Shown here: in pieces, positions 8,291 to 16,078 of the stretch
How positions within the stretch are numbered: position 1 is the first letter of the stretch
Layout of the letters: each line of letters opens with the position of its first letter
Source of the DNA: an uncultured Clostridia bacterium
Lineage (GTDB): Bacteria; Bacillota; Clostridia; Lachnospirales; CAG-274
Reading direction: 5' to 3'
Assembly: GCA_949948985.1 (NCBI GenBank)
Contig: CATLIG010000024.1
Location: forward strand, 1 to 33,372
Length of the DNA stretch: 33,372 bases
Translations under genes and position numbers: made by a program
The notes under the pieces: model-generated
Database searches by the model: none
Seen by the model: only the letters and a program-made list of their open reading frames with translations
Told to the model about the DNA's origin: nothing

Positions 8291-8929
8291 TTAATAAATT
8301 TTTGTATTTAATATTTCAAAAAATGTAGTTACGTCTATATACCATTCGGTGTCGTCGGCATATCCTCCCTCGCCGTTTCTTGTATTTATCCATTTTATAA
8401 AGTCAATATTTGGCGGACGTCCTTTTGATAGCTTTATTATTGTTTTACAGGCTATTTCAGCGGAGTCGCTTATTGTAGTGTTATATGTTTCCCAACTTCC
8501 GAAAACGTTAAAAGGATTGTTGGAAATTTTATAAGCAAGTCTATGGTCTTTTGGAACAAAACTTTGCTCTTTTCCGGTTATAGCGAAAAGCAGGCATGGA
8601 TTTATATTATGTATTTTCGCTTGCTTGAAAATCTCATTGAAATATGGTTCTTCGGAAAGAAGAGAATTTTTATTTGATAAATATTCTTTTAAAGCACTGA
8701 TATTTCCGCTTCTGAACAAGTAAATGTTTGGTATTGTCGGAATTGGTTTTAAGGCAGGCCTGAATGTTTCTTCGTGAGGTCCTTTATCAGTATACAAAAC
8801 AGTATATTTTTTTGCTTTGAAAACTGTTTTAGCGTCAGATGAATATATATGTGTTCCTGCGGCGCATAATATAACAGCCAGAAAAACAAGAAATATCCAT
8901 TCATAAATAGTGTGTTTATTTTTCCGCAT
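8291..8929 (-). CDS. membrane-anchored lysozyme/glucosaminidase-like protein
   Basis: 212 residues with one N-terminal membrane helix (about 10-29) after a positive MRKNKH start; the rest should lie outside the membrane. The C-terminal half (about 95-207) resembles lysozyme-superfamily peptidoglycan hydrolases: INPCLLFAITGKEQSF (109-124, Glu121 a candidate catalytic acid), NNPFNVFGSWETY (137-149) and GGYADDTEWY (188-197), the last two typical of bacterial glucosaminidase or transglycosylase folds. No cell-wall-binding repeats are present. A GGAGGA site precedes the ATG. It is followed by cca after 25 bp. The fold assignment is from motif memory, and activity is unproven. Confidence 0.7.
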   Translation of the reverse strand: MRKNKHTIYEWIFLVFLAVILCAAGTHIYSSDAKTVFKAKKYTVLYTDKGPHEETFRPALKPIPTIPNIYLFRSGNISALKEYLSNKNSLLSEEPYFNEIFKQAKIHNINPCLLFAITGKEQSFVPKDHRLAYKISNNPFNVFGSWETYNTTISDSAEIACKTIIKLSKGRPPNIDFIKWINTRNGEGGYADDTEWYIDVTTFFEILNTKIY

Positions 8930-9444
8930 TTGTTCCTCCGATGTAAAACCGCGAAAATCAGATAAGAATCAATATACAGCAGTTTACATAATTTTCAGAG
9001 GGAAACAGTAAAAGAATTGCTGTAATGTATTAGTTTATCAGAGTTTATAGATTAAAAACTGATTTTCGTTATATTAAATAAAAAAGTAGTTACAATATAA
9101 AATAAATATGGTATAATATATAAAAGCGTCTTTTTATCCGTAAAATAAAGTTTGCTGAAATATATAAGAAATATATTACATTTATATGTATAGTATACTT
9201 TAAAATTAAGGTATAGTCAATATTTCATTGTCTGTAAACACGGAAATCAATTTTTGAAAAATTTATATAAAAATTTTTTTACTTGTCGGTTTTTAAAAAA
9301 TTGAATGAAATTTAAAGTTTACAGCAGTTTTATCCCCTTTGTCTATTTTGTAATTGCCGTAGTAAATTTTATATTATTTGGGGATTATAACTTTGTAAAA
9401 TTGGCTGATGATAATATGAATGATGAAAGATTGGAGTGAAATAT
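8930..9444. other. divergent intergenic region, cca operon / walR
   Basis: 515 bp without a gene. It carries a decayed repeat near 8985-9030 (GCAGTTTACATAATTTT ... GAATTGCTGTAA, similar to family 4), the walR promoter candidate at 9090-9117 and a small palindrome GTATAGTATAC near 9188. The 330-bp leader before walR has no structure I recognise. Confidence 0.5.
9090..9117 (+). promoter_or_regulatory. candidate sigma-A promoter of walR
   Basis: TTACAA, 16-bp spacer, TATAAT, facing the response regulator. It would give a leader of about 320 nt. Confidence 0.5.
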
Positions 9445-10137
9445 ATGGCTCGTAAAATTCTTGTTGTTGACGATGAGGAGAGCATTGTAAAAATAATTGA
9501 ATATAATTTGAAAAAAGAAGGTTATGATGTGATTTGCGCAAGTGACGGAGAAACGGGTTGCAGGCTCGCTAAAGAAGAAAATCCGGACCTTATTCTTCTT
9601 GACATAATGATGCCGAAAATGGACGGGTACGAAGTATGCAAAAAAGTAAGGGAAAAAAGCAATGTGCCTATTATTATGCTTACGGCTAGAGCCGAGGAAG
9701 TAGACAAAGTTGTCGGACTTGAACTTGGGGCGGATGATTATGTTACAAAGCCTTTTGGAAACCGCGAGCTTATGGCACGTGTAAAAGCTCATTTAAGAAG
9801 AAACAATGTAAAAAAAGAAGAAGCTGAAACATCAGAAAATTCAGGAAAGTTTGGCGATATTATCATAGATTTTGAAAGATATGAAGTGTACAAAAGAGGC
9901 GATGCTATTTATCTTACAGTAAGAGAATTTGAGCTTCTTAAATTTCTCGCTACTCAAAAAAATCAGATATTCTCAAGAGAGGCTCTCCTTGAAAAAGTAT
10001 GGGGGTATGAATATTTCGGCGATGTAAGGGCGGTTGACGTGACAATAAGAAGGCTTCGTGAAAAAGTCGAGGATGACCCGGGAAAGCCTCGATATATAAT
10101 TACAAAAAGAGGATTTGGCTATTATTTTACTGTATAG
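9445..10137 (+). CDS. walR: OmpR-family response regulator, WalR (YycF)-like
   Basis: DNA-binding half of a two-component system; in Firmicutes WalR controls peptidoglycan remodelling genes. Receiver domain 1-120 with acidic pair Asp9/Asp10, phosphoacceptor Asp53 (LILLDIMMP), Thr80 and Lys102 (VTKPF). The winged helix occupies about 135-230 and includes LTVREFELLKFLA and the strongly WalR-like run WGYEYFGDVRAVDVTIRRLR. Start ATG at 9445 is preceded by GGAG at 8 bases; a GTG three codons earlier overlaps that site and is unlikely. The kinase gene follows after 200 bp that contain a MITE. The WalR name rests on remembered similarity to the Bacillus protein, and other OmpR-type regulators such as PhoP are close. 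Confidence 0.85.
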   Translation: MARKILVVDDEESIVKIIEYNLKKEGYDVICASDGETGCRLAKEENPDLILLDIMMPKMDGYEVCKKVREKSNVPIIMLTARAEEVDKVVGLELGADDYVTKPFGNRELMARVKAHLRRNNVKKEEAETSENSGKFGDIIIDFERYEVYKRGDAIYLTVREFELLKFLATQKNQIFSREALLEKVWGYEYFGDVRAVDVTIRRLREKVEDDPGKPRYIITKRGFGYYFTV

Positions 10138-10205
10138 TTTTAAATAATTTTTGGTTTGCTATAAAAAGAAATCAAATTCAGGGGTTTAAAATACTTTTGT
10201 TTCTT

Positions 10206-10301
10206 TGTAGTCAATCAACTTGAAAAATGAATAAGTTTGGCGGCTGAAATAGTTTTATATTATTTGTTTCTTTTTGCTCATTTTCAAGTTGATTGACTAC
10301 A
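10206..10301. mobile_element. TATAGTC MITE (family 1), 96 bp, between walR and walK
   Basis: Ends TGTAGTCAATCAACTTGAAA and AAGTTGATTGACTACA: the ends changed together from TATA to TGTA/TACA, so they still pair. The interior carries the AAGTTTGGCGGCT arm and an AT-rich centre different from the long form. It splits the expected walRK operon and ends 36 bp before the walK start. Confidence 0.85.
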
Positions 10302-10337
10302 ACTATACGGCTGTTTGAGAATATCAGAGGTTTTTTT

Positions 10338-12149
10338 ATGAATAGTATCAGATGGAAAATGGTTTTTATTTATTTTACTCTTGTTTTTATAGTTATGATT
10401 ATAAGCGGTACTTATATAATTATTATGACTGATTCTCAGGAAACAAGAAACGCAGAGGAAGAACTTAAACAATGCGCTGTTTATGTTAAAGAGCAGATTG
10501 TTGACGAATACGAAAATCCGCAGGATTTTCAAAGAGGGTTTGATAATTTTTTTATTGTAAGGTCGTCTATGAGAAATATTCAGGCTAATATACTGGACAA
10601 AGACGGCAAGACTATTGCCTCAAGTGTATCCTCGGATAAGTCTTTATTTATAAATTACAGTAATTCCGCCGTTATATCAGCTCTTTCCGGAAAGGAAAGC
10701 TTTGAGTCAAATAAAAAGTATATGGATTTTAATTCTCAGGTCAAGGACTGGATTACTTACGGTTATCCCGTTTTTGACGATACAGGTCAGGTCAAGTATG
10801 TAATTTATGTACAGATTGATGGTGAAAGCATAAAAAACAATATTTTGACTATTGCGGGAACTATAGCAGTTTCAGTTGTTATCGCTCTTGTTATGACAGG
10901 CATACTCGGCATTATTTTTTCAACCACAATTACAAGACCTATCGCTCTTCTTACAAAAAAGGCAAATCAGCTTGCTCACGGAAGAAAATTTGAAAGAGTG
11001 CCTGTACGCTCTAATGATGAAATAGGTCAGCTTACAAGAAGTTTTAATTATATGGCGTCGGAACTAAGAAAGACTATGTCTGACCTCCAAAATGAAAACA
11101 ATAAGCTTGAAATTGTTGTAAACAACATGACAGACGGAATTTTGGCATTTGATTATCATGGCAAGCTTATTCATGCCAATCACGTATGCAGGGAACTCCT
11201 TGGATATTCTACAGAAGCCCTTACATTAAGAAAATTTCTCGCGGAAACAAATATGACGGATATTTCTCTTGTACCTAATATTATTTCGGAAACAATTATA
11301 AAGAGAGATAATATATATCTTAGCATATCTTTTATTCCTTATGGACAGAAAGAAGAAAAAATTAATGTTCTTAAAAGTTTTTCCTCTAAGGACAGTTTTG
11401 AGGGGGTCGTTATTGTTTTACAGGATATTACAAAACACAGACGCCTTGACGAAATGAGAAGAGAATTTGTCGCAAATGTTTCCCACGAAATAAGAACGCC
11501 TTTAACGACAATAAAAAGTTATGCGGAAACCCTTATCGACGGCGCTATTGATGAAAAAGAAACAGCGGTGGAATTTTTGAAGATTATCAATTCTGCCGCG
11601 GACAGAGTCGCTTTTCTGGCTAAGGATTTACTTGATTTATCACACCTTGACAATAAACAGATGAAATTTAATTTTGAAAATGTAAATATTATCGGTATAA
11701 TAAGAGATTGTGTTACTCAAAATTATATTGCGGCACAGAATAAAAATCAGAATATTTTATTTGAGCCAGAAGATTATGAAGAATATACGGTAAATGTTGA
11801 TGTGGGAAGAATTACACAGGTTTTTAATAATGTTATTTCAAACGCTATGAAATATAGCCCGGAAAATACTGATATTGAGATTTTTGTGGACAGAGATGAA
11901 AAATATTATTTCGTCCATATAAAGGATAACGGTATTGGTATTCCCCAAGAGGATGTTGAAAGAATTTTTGAGAGGTTTTACAGAGTGGACAAGGCAAGGT
12001 CACGGGCTATGGGCGGAAACGGTCTTGGTCTTTCTATCGCTAAGGAGATTATGGAAGGTCACAAAGGTAAAATTGAAGTTAAAAGCTCCGTAGGAAAAGG
12101 TACCGAGATGATTCTTGGATTTCCCAAAGCAAAAAAGAATAGCAGATGA
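10338..12149 (+). CDS. walK: sensor histidine kinase, WalK (YycG)-like
   Basis: Membrane partner of WalR. ATG at 10338 is preferred (AGAGG 7 bases before) over an in-frame TTG at 10293 that lies in the MITE end. The 603-residue protein has TM1 (about 8-30), an extracellular domain of about 137 residues (30-167), TM2 (168-194), HAMP (195-247) and PAS (255-365). The dimerisation helix has phosphoacceptor His383 (FVANVSHEIRTPL), and the ATPase has the N box around NNVISNAMKYS (497-507), DNGIGIP (530-536) and GGNGLGL (559-565). Order and size match WalK. The usual companion genes yycH/yycI do not follow; nadE does, after another MITE. Confidence 0.88.
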   Translation: MNSIRWKMVFIYFTLVFIVMIISGTYIIIMTDSQETRNAEEELKQCAVYVKEQIVDEYENPQDFQRGFDNFFIVRSSMRNIQANILDKDGKTIASSVSSDKSLFINYSNSAVISALSGKESFESNKKYMDFNSQVKDWITYGYPVFDDTGQVKYVIYVQIDGESIKNNILTIAGTIAVSVVIALVMTGILGIIFSTTITRPIALLTKKANQLAHGRKFERVPVRSNDEIGQLTRSFNYMASELRKTMSDLQNENNKLEIVVNNMTDGILAFDYHGKLIHANHVCRELLGYSTEALTLRKFLAETNMTDISLVPNIISETIIKRDNIYLSISFIPYGQKEEKINVLKSFSSKDSFEGVVIVLQDITKHRRLDEMRREFVANVSHEIRTPLTTIKSYAETLIDGAIDEKETAVEFLKIINSAADRVAFLAKDLLDLSHLDNKQMKFNFENVNIIGIIRDCVTQNYIAAQNKNQNILFEPEDYEEYTVNVDVGRITQVFNNVISNAMKYSPENTDIEIFVDRDEKYYFVHIKDNGIGIPQEDVERIFERFYRVDKARSRAMGGNGLGLSIAKEIMEGHKGKIEVKSSVGKGTEMILGFPKAKKNSR

Positions 12150-12172
12150 TTTTACAGCAATTTAAACAGGTC

Positions 12173-12329
12173 TGTAGTCAATCAACTTGAAAATGAGCAA
12201 AAGGAAGCGAGATAAAAATTATTTTTGTAAGGCAGTGGAAGGAGAGCGTAGCTTTGCGACCAGCCACTAACAAAGCGAAAAGGATTTTTATCCGCTGAAC
12301 TTGTTCAATTTTTAAGTTGATTGACTATA
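12173..12329. mobile_element. TATAGTC MITE (family 1), long form, 157 bp
   Basis: TGTAGTCAATCAACTTGAAA left, TTTAAGTTGATTGACTATA right. The centre differs from the copy at 5865 (GGCAGTGGAAGGAGAGCG... ACCAGCCACTAAC), and the right arm reads TATCCGCTGAACTTG. With the short copy at 21310 and the half copy at 2187 it forms a second subfamily. It starts 24 bp after the walK stop and ends 26 bp before the nadE start. A family-3 fragment (AAACAGGTCT) touches its left end. Confidence 0.85.
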
Positions 12330-12354
12330 ATATAGAGCATAGGAGATATGATTT

Positions 12355-14274
12355 ATGAGATTTGGATTTATAAAGGTGGCGGCGGTTACGCCAAGAGTTT
12401 TTGTTTCAGATTGTTTTAAAAATTCTGAAGAGATTATAAAATATATTTTTATGGCAAAGGAAAAAGGAGCGGTGGCGGTTGTTTTTCCCGAACTATCAAT
12501 TACAGGGTATACCTGCGGGGATTTATTTTTGCAATCAACTGTAATTGACGGAGCTAAAAAGGCCCTTGAAATTATATGCCAGAAAACATCGGAAACAGAT
12601 ATAATTATTTGTGTGGGTATGCCTTTTGATTATGAGGGAAAATTATTTAACTGCTGTGCTATAATACACAAAGGTTCGGTTATTGGGATTGTTCCTAAAT
12701 CCAATTTGCCTAATTATAACGAGTTTTATGAAAAAAGGTGGTTTTCAGAGGCTCTGACGGAAAATAAAAAGGTATTTCTCTTTGGGAAAGAAGTTCCTTT
12801 TGGAACAAAACTTATTTTTAGAAACAAAAAAGATTTGGATTTTGCTTTTTCAGTGGAGATATGTGAGGATTTATGGTCTGTAATACCGCCATCGTCCTAT
12901 CACGCTCAGGCGGGTGCAGATGTTATTTTTAATTTATCGGCTGGCAACGAGATTACGGGAAAAGATATATACAGAAGAGATTTGGTAAAAGGACAGTCGG
13001 CAAGACTCTTATGCGGATATGTGTATGTATGCGCCGGAGAGGGGGAGTCTACAACAGACGTTGTTTTCTCGGGTCATAATATTATAGCTGAAAACGGCAG
13101 GGTTTTAAAAGAAAGCAGACGTTTTGAAAACAATATTATATTTTCGGATATTGACCTTAATTATTTAAAAAACGAACGAAGAAAAAATACAAGTTTTTCA
13201 GTTGCGTCCAACGGGTATGAAAATGTGTTTTTCTCACTTGAGTATGGCGAGGAAAAGCTTGACAGGTCTATTGACAGAACTCCTTTTGTTCCCTCAGATA
13301 CCAAGGAAAGAGATAAAAGATGTGAAGAAATTATAAATATTCAGGCTCTTGGTCTTAAAAAAAGAATCTCTCATATAGGCTGTAAAAATGTTGTTATCGG
13401 AATATCGGGAGGTCTTGACTCGACTCAGGCTTTAATTGTCGTATACAGGGCATTTGAAATGCTGGGACTTGACAGCAAAAATATTATAGCTGTGACTATG
13501 CCTTGTTTCGGTACTACAGACAGAACTTACGGCAATGCTGTACAACTATGCGAGGCCCTTAATACAACTTTAATTGAGATTAATATAAAAGACGCTGTAT
13601 TAAAACATTTTGAGGATATAGGTCATAATCCGGATATACGTGACCTTACTTATGAAAACAGTCAGGCGAGAGAAAGAACTCAAATCCTTATGGATATTTC
13701 ATCAAAATACAACGGTTTTGTCGTTGGAACTGGAGATTTATCAGAACTTGCTTTAGGATTTGCCACATACAACGGTGACCATATGTCTATGTATGGAGTA
13801 AACGGCTCTGTTCCTAAAACTCTTATAAGGTATCTTATTGAGTATATCGCTGACAACAATAGTTTTAAAAATCCAAAGGTATCTGAAATTCTTAAAGACA
13901 TTTTAGATACTCCAGTTTCTCCTGAGCTTTTGCCGCCTGATGAAAACGGAGCTATTTCTCAGGTTACGGAAAATATTGTAGGTCCTTATGAACTTCACGA
14001 TTTCTTCTTATACAATTTTATGAGAATGGGATTTTCAGCGGATAAAATTATATACATTGCTAAAATTGCTTTTAAAGATTTTTATGACACGGAAACTATT
14101 GAAAAATGGTTTAATATATTTATTAAAAGATTTTTTGCCCAGCAGTATAAAAGATCCTGTATTCCTGACGGACCTAAAGTCGGTTCTGTTTCATTATCCC
14201 CAAGAGGCGACTGGAGAATGCCAAGTGATGCTCAAAGAGATATGTTTTGCTATAGCAAAATAATAAAAGAATGA
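12355..14274 (+). CDS. nadE: glutamine-dependent NAD+ synthetase
   Basis: Last step of NAD synthesis: amidates deamido-NAD using ammonia released from glutamine, with ATP. 639 residues, the two-domain form. The N-terminal nitrilase-type glutaminase has the triad Glu46 (FPELSITGY), Lys115 (VPKSNLPNY) and Cys170 (VEICEDLW). The C-terminal synthetase has the ATP loop SGGLDS (351-356) after VVIGI, then the usual blocks TGDLSELALGFATYNGDH and SPELLPP. AGGAGA lies 8 bases before the ATG. Ends just before a bidirectional terminator. The upstream MITE means it is unlikely to rely solely on the walRK transcript. Confidence 0.95.
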   Translation: MRFGFIKVAAVTPRVFVSDCFKNSEEIIKYIFMAKEKGAVAVVFPELSITGYTCGDLFLQSTVIDGAKKALEIICQKTSETDIIICVGMPFDYEGKLFNCCAIIHKGSVIGIVPKSNLPNYNEFYEKRWFSEALTENKKVFLFGKEVPFGTKLIFRNKKDLDFAFSVEICEDLWSVIPPSSYHAQAGADVIFNLSAGNEITGKDIYRRDLVKGQSARLLCGYVYVCAGEGESTTDVVFSGHNIIAENGRVLKESRRFENNIIFSDIDLNYLKNERRKNTSFSVASNGYENVFFSLEYGEEKLDRSIDRTPFVPSDTKERDKRCEEIINIQALGLKKRISHIGCKNVVIGISGGLDSTQALIVVYRAFEMLGLDSKNIIAVTMPCFGTTDRTYGNAVQLCEALNTTLIEINIKDAVLKHFEDIGHNPDIRDLTYENSQARERTQILMDISSKYNGFVVGTGDLSELALGFATYNGDHMSMYGVNGSVPKTLIRYLIEYIADNNSFKNPKVSEILKDILDTPVSPELLPPDENGAISQVTENIVGPYELHDFFLYNFMRMGFSADKIIYIAKIAFKDFYDTETIEKWFNIFIKRFFAQQYKRSCIPDGPKVGSVSLSPRGDWRMPSDAQRDMFCYSKIIKE

Positions 14275-14370
14275 ATAAGGTCTAAGAAGTCTGTTGATTT
14301 ACGCTAAAAGTTCTGCGAATGACTATAATAATGGAAAAAAGAAAGGTACTGTTTAAGTTTTTGTTAAGTA

Positions 14371-14414
14371 AAAAAGTTCGGTTATGAATTTATATTCATA
14401 CCGAACTTTTTTTT
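14371..14414. terminator. bidirectional intrinsic terminator, nadE / HD-GYP gene
   Basis: GTTCGG-T-TATGAAT pairs with ATTCATA-CCGAAC (one bulged T), flanked by five A and eight T. It works for both convergent genes; the T-run overlaps the stop of the minus-strand gene. Confidence 0.9.
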
Positions 14415-15528
14415 ATGCCATACCTATGATTTTTATACTTTTATCGTACGCCAAATCAATTACGGTTCCATCAAGTACTGCCACTATGGGACGAGAAAGA
14501 AAATTCTGATTTATAAATACTACCTGCGCGGTTTTATTATTTGAAAGCTGAACATATGAACTTATATATGTATGAGCTATATTTTTGGTAAACTGAAACA
14601 GTATTTTTGTGTCTAAAAGTCCTATGTTCATAGATTCAAAATCATTTATTATATCGAAAGGACAACGTTTTTTAATTGAAACAAGATTGTCGTAGGCATT
14701 GCATACAGAAACAATTTTTGTTATTATGTTGATTTCATTGTCTTTTAAACCTTTTGGATAGCCTGAGCCGTCAATTTTTTCGTGATGTGAAAGCACAGCT
14801 TGTTTAATTTCATCGTCAAAGTCCTGAAAAAGAAGCATTTCATAACCTATTTCCGGATGTTTTTTAAACTGCACAAGCTTTTCATCTATAAGAAGTTCTT
14901 CATTTAAAATTTCGTCTGTCGTAAGATTAAGCGACGCTTTTCCTATATCGTGAAGAAGTCCCGCAACAGCGGCTTTTTCAACATCTTCTTTATCAAGTTT
15001 CATCCATGTAGCGCATATATGGGACAAAACGGCGACATTTATACTGTGGGAGTATGTACAGTCATCCATATTATCAAGATAATTTATGTACTGCACAAGC
15101 TCGCTTGAACATTTCGCGGTTCCCATAATACTGTCAACAATACCATAGAGTTCTTCCTGATTTGTTTCTTCTCCTTTTTTCAAAGCGTCTATACAGCCTT
15201 TAAGCTCATCTATTTTTTTATCATAGTTTTCCTGAAAACGTTTAAACTCAGGTTTTTTAATATCAGGATTTGACATTTCGGGTTCTTTTTCCGGCGTTAT
15301 GTCATTAGTGTCTGAAAAAGGCTTATTTCTTTTATCAATTGAGTAAATCCATATTTCAACTGTTGTGATATCTTTATTTTTCTCCAGTTTTTTGAAATTC
15401 ATATTATCAAGTCTTGTATTTTTAGCGAGAATTACAACTCCGCTTTTTGATACGGCGTCCTTTGAAAGAATCATATTAGGACATAATTCAGATACAGCTA
15501 TTTTTTTTGTTTCCTGCAAAGAATCCAA
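14413..15528 (-). CDS. HD-GYP domain protein, probable c-di-GMP phosphodiesterase
   Basis: 371 residues from the TTG at 15528. This start has AAGGAG 8 bases upstream; the GTG three codons earlier overlaps that same site and cannot use it. Residues 1-65 form a small N-terminal domain often seen ahead of HD-GYP, followed by a charged linker and helical stretch to about 125. The HD-GYP domain then has HSINVA, LLHDIGK (HD at 193-194), HPEIGYEML, HHEKIDGSGYP (248-258) and VCNAYDNL. The metal-binding His/Asp set and the GYP motif are intact, so it should hydrolyse c-di-GMP to pGpG/GMP. No receiver or membrane segment. It is divergent from a chemoreceptor gene, which fits a motility role. Confidence 0.88.
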   Translation of the reverse strand: MDSLQETKKIAVSELCPNMILSKDAVSKSGVVILAKNTRLDNMNFKKLEKNKDITTVEIWIYSIDKRNKPFSDTNDITPEKEPEMSNPDIKKPEFKRFQENYDKKIDELKGCIDALKKGEETNQEELYGIVDSIMGTAKCSSELVQYINYLDNMDDCTYSHSINVAVLSHICATWMKLDKEDVEKAAVAGLLHDIGKASLNLTTDEILNEELLIDEKLVQFKKHPEIGYEMLLFQDFDDEIKQAVLSHHEKIDGSGYPKGLKDNEINIITKIVSVCNAYDNLVSIKKRCPFDIINDFESMNIGLLDTKILFQFTKNIAHTYISSYVQLSNNKTAQVVFINQNFLSRPIVAVLDGTVIDLAYDKSIKIIGMA

Positions 15529-15760
15529 TACTCTCACTCCTTCTCATAAAAAATTGTTAATTCAGAAAATTTATGTCACTGAATATAATTTATTGAATTA
15601 TATTTCAGGTGAATTATTTTATTGTTTTTATAACTAATCTAAGTTGCCTGACTATAAAAATTTGCAAATGGATTGATATACACTTTTTATTATATACTTT
15701 TTTTTTGAAAATAGCAAATTTTTTTTGAAAAAATTTTATGTAAGGAAAAATATAATTTTA

Positions 15761-15789
15761 TTTACAAAAATATATTTTTATGATAAAAT
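15761..15789 (+). promoter_or_regulatory. candidate sigma-A promoter of the second chemoreceptor
   Basis: TTTACA, 17-bp spacer, TAAAAT, facing the gene at 16079 with a leader of about 280 nt. The gap 15538-16078 otherwise holds the inverted repeat at 15819-16040, a decayed repeat near 15610-15655 ending CTGACTATA, and no gene. Confidence 0.5.
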
Positions 15790-15818
15790 ATATTTAATGG
15801 CAATACGCAGAATTTATG

Positions 15819-16040
15819 ACAGCAAAACAACAAAGAAAACTCTTCATTTATTAAAAATAGTTACAGCGGATAAAGTTTGAGCGAGAGTATTATTTTTTTA
15901 TTAGGAATTTTTTTATTAAAAAATAATTATGAAAGCGGAAATTTTACGAGAAATTATTTTTAAATTTTAAATCAGTGTTTTCACGAAATTTAGTATAAAA
16001 CGTCGTAGTTATAACTGTCAGCATTTTGTTGTTTTGCTGT
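15819..16040. repeat. 16-bp perfect inverted repeat flanking 190 bp
   Basis: ACAGCAAAACAACAAA (15819-15834) and TTTGTTGTTTTGCTGT (16025-16040) are exact inverse complements. The enclosed sequence is AT-rich and non-coding. It could be the ends of a small inserted element, or a long stem in the chemoreceptor leader. Confidence 0.5.
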
Positions 16041-16078
16041 AAAATAAATATTTTAGAAAAAATAAAGGAGCTAAGAAC

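Noticed and set aside
15529-15537. GTG as start of the HD-GYP gene
   Set aside because: The G of this codon is the last base of the AAGGAG ribosome site, so the TTG three codons downstream is the workable start.
15797-15880. 27-codon open frame (ATG at 15797) before the second chemoreceptor
   Set aside because: No ribosome site, and it overlaps the inverted repeat; too short to support.
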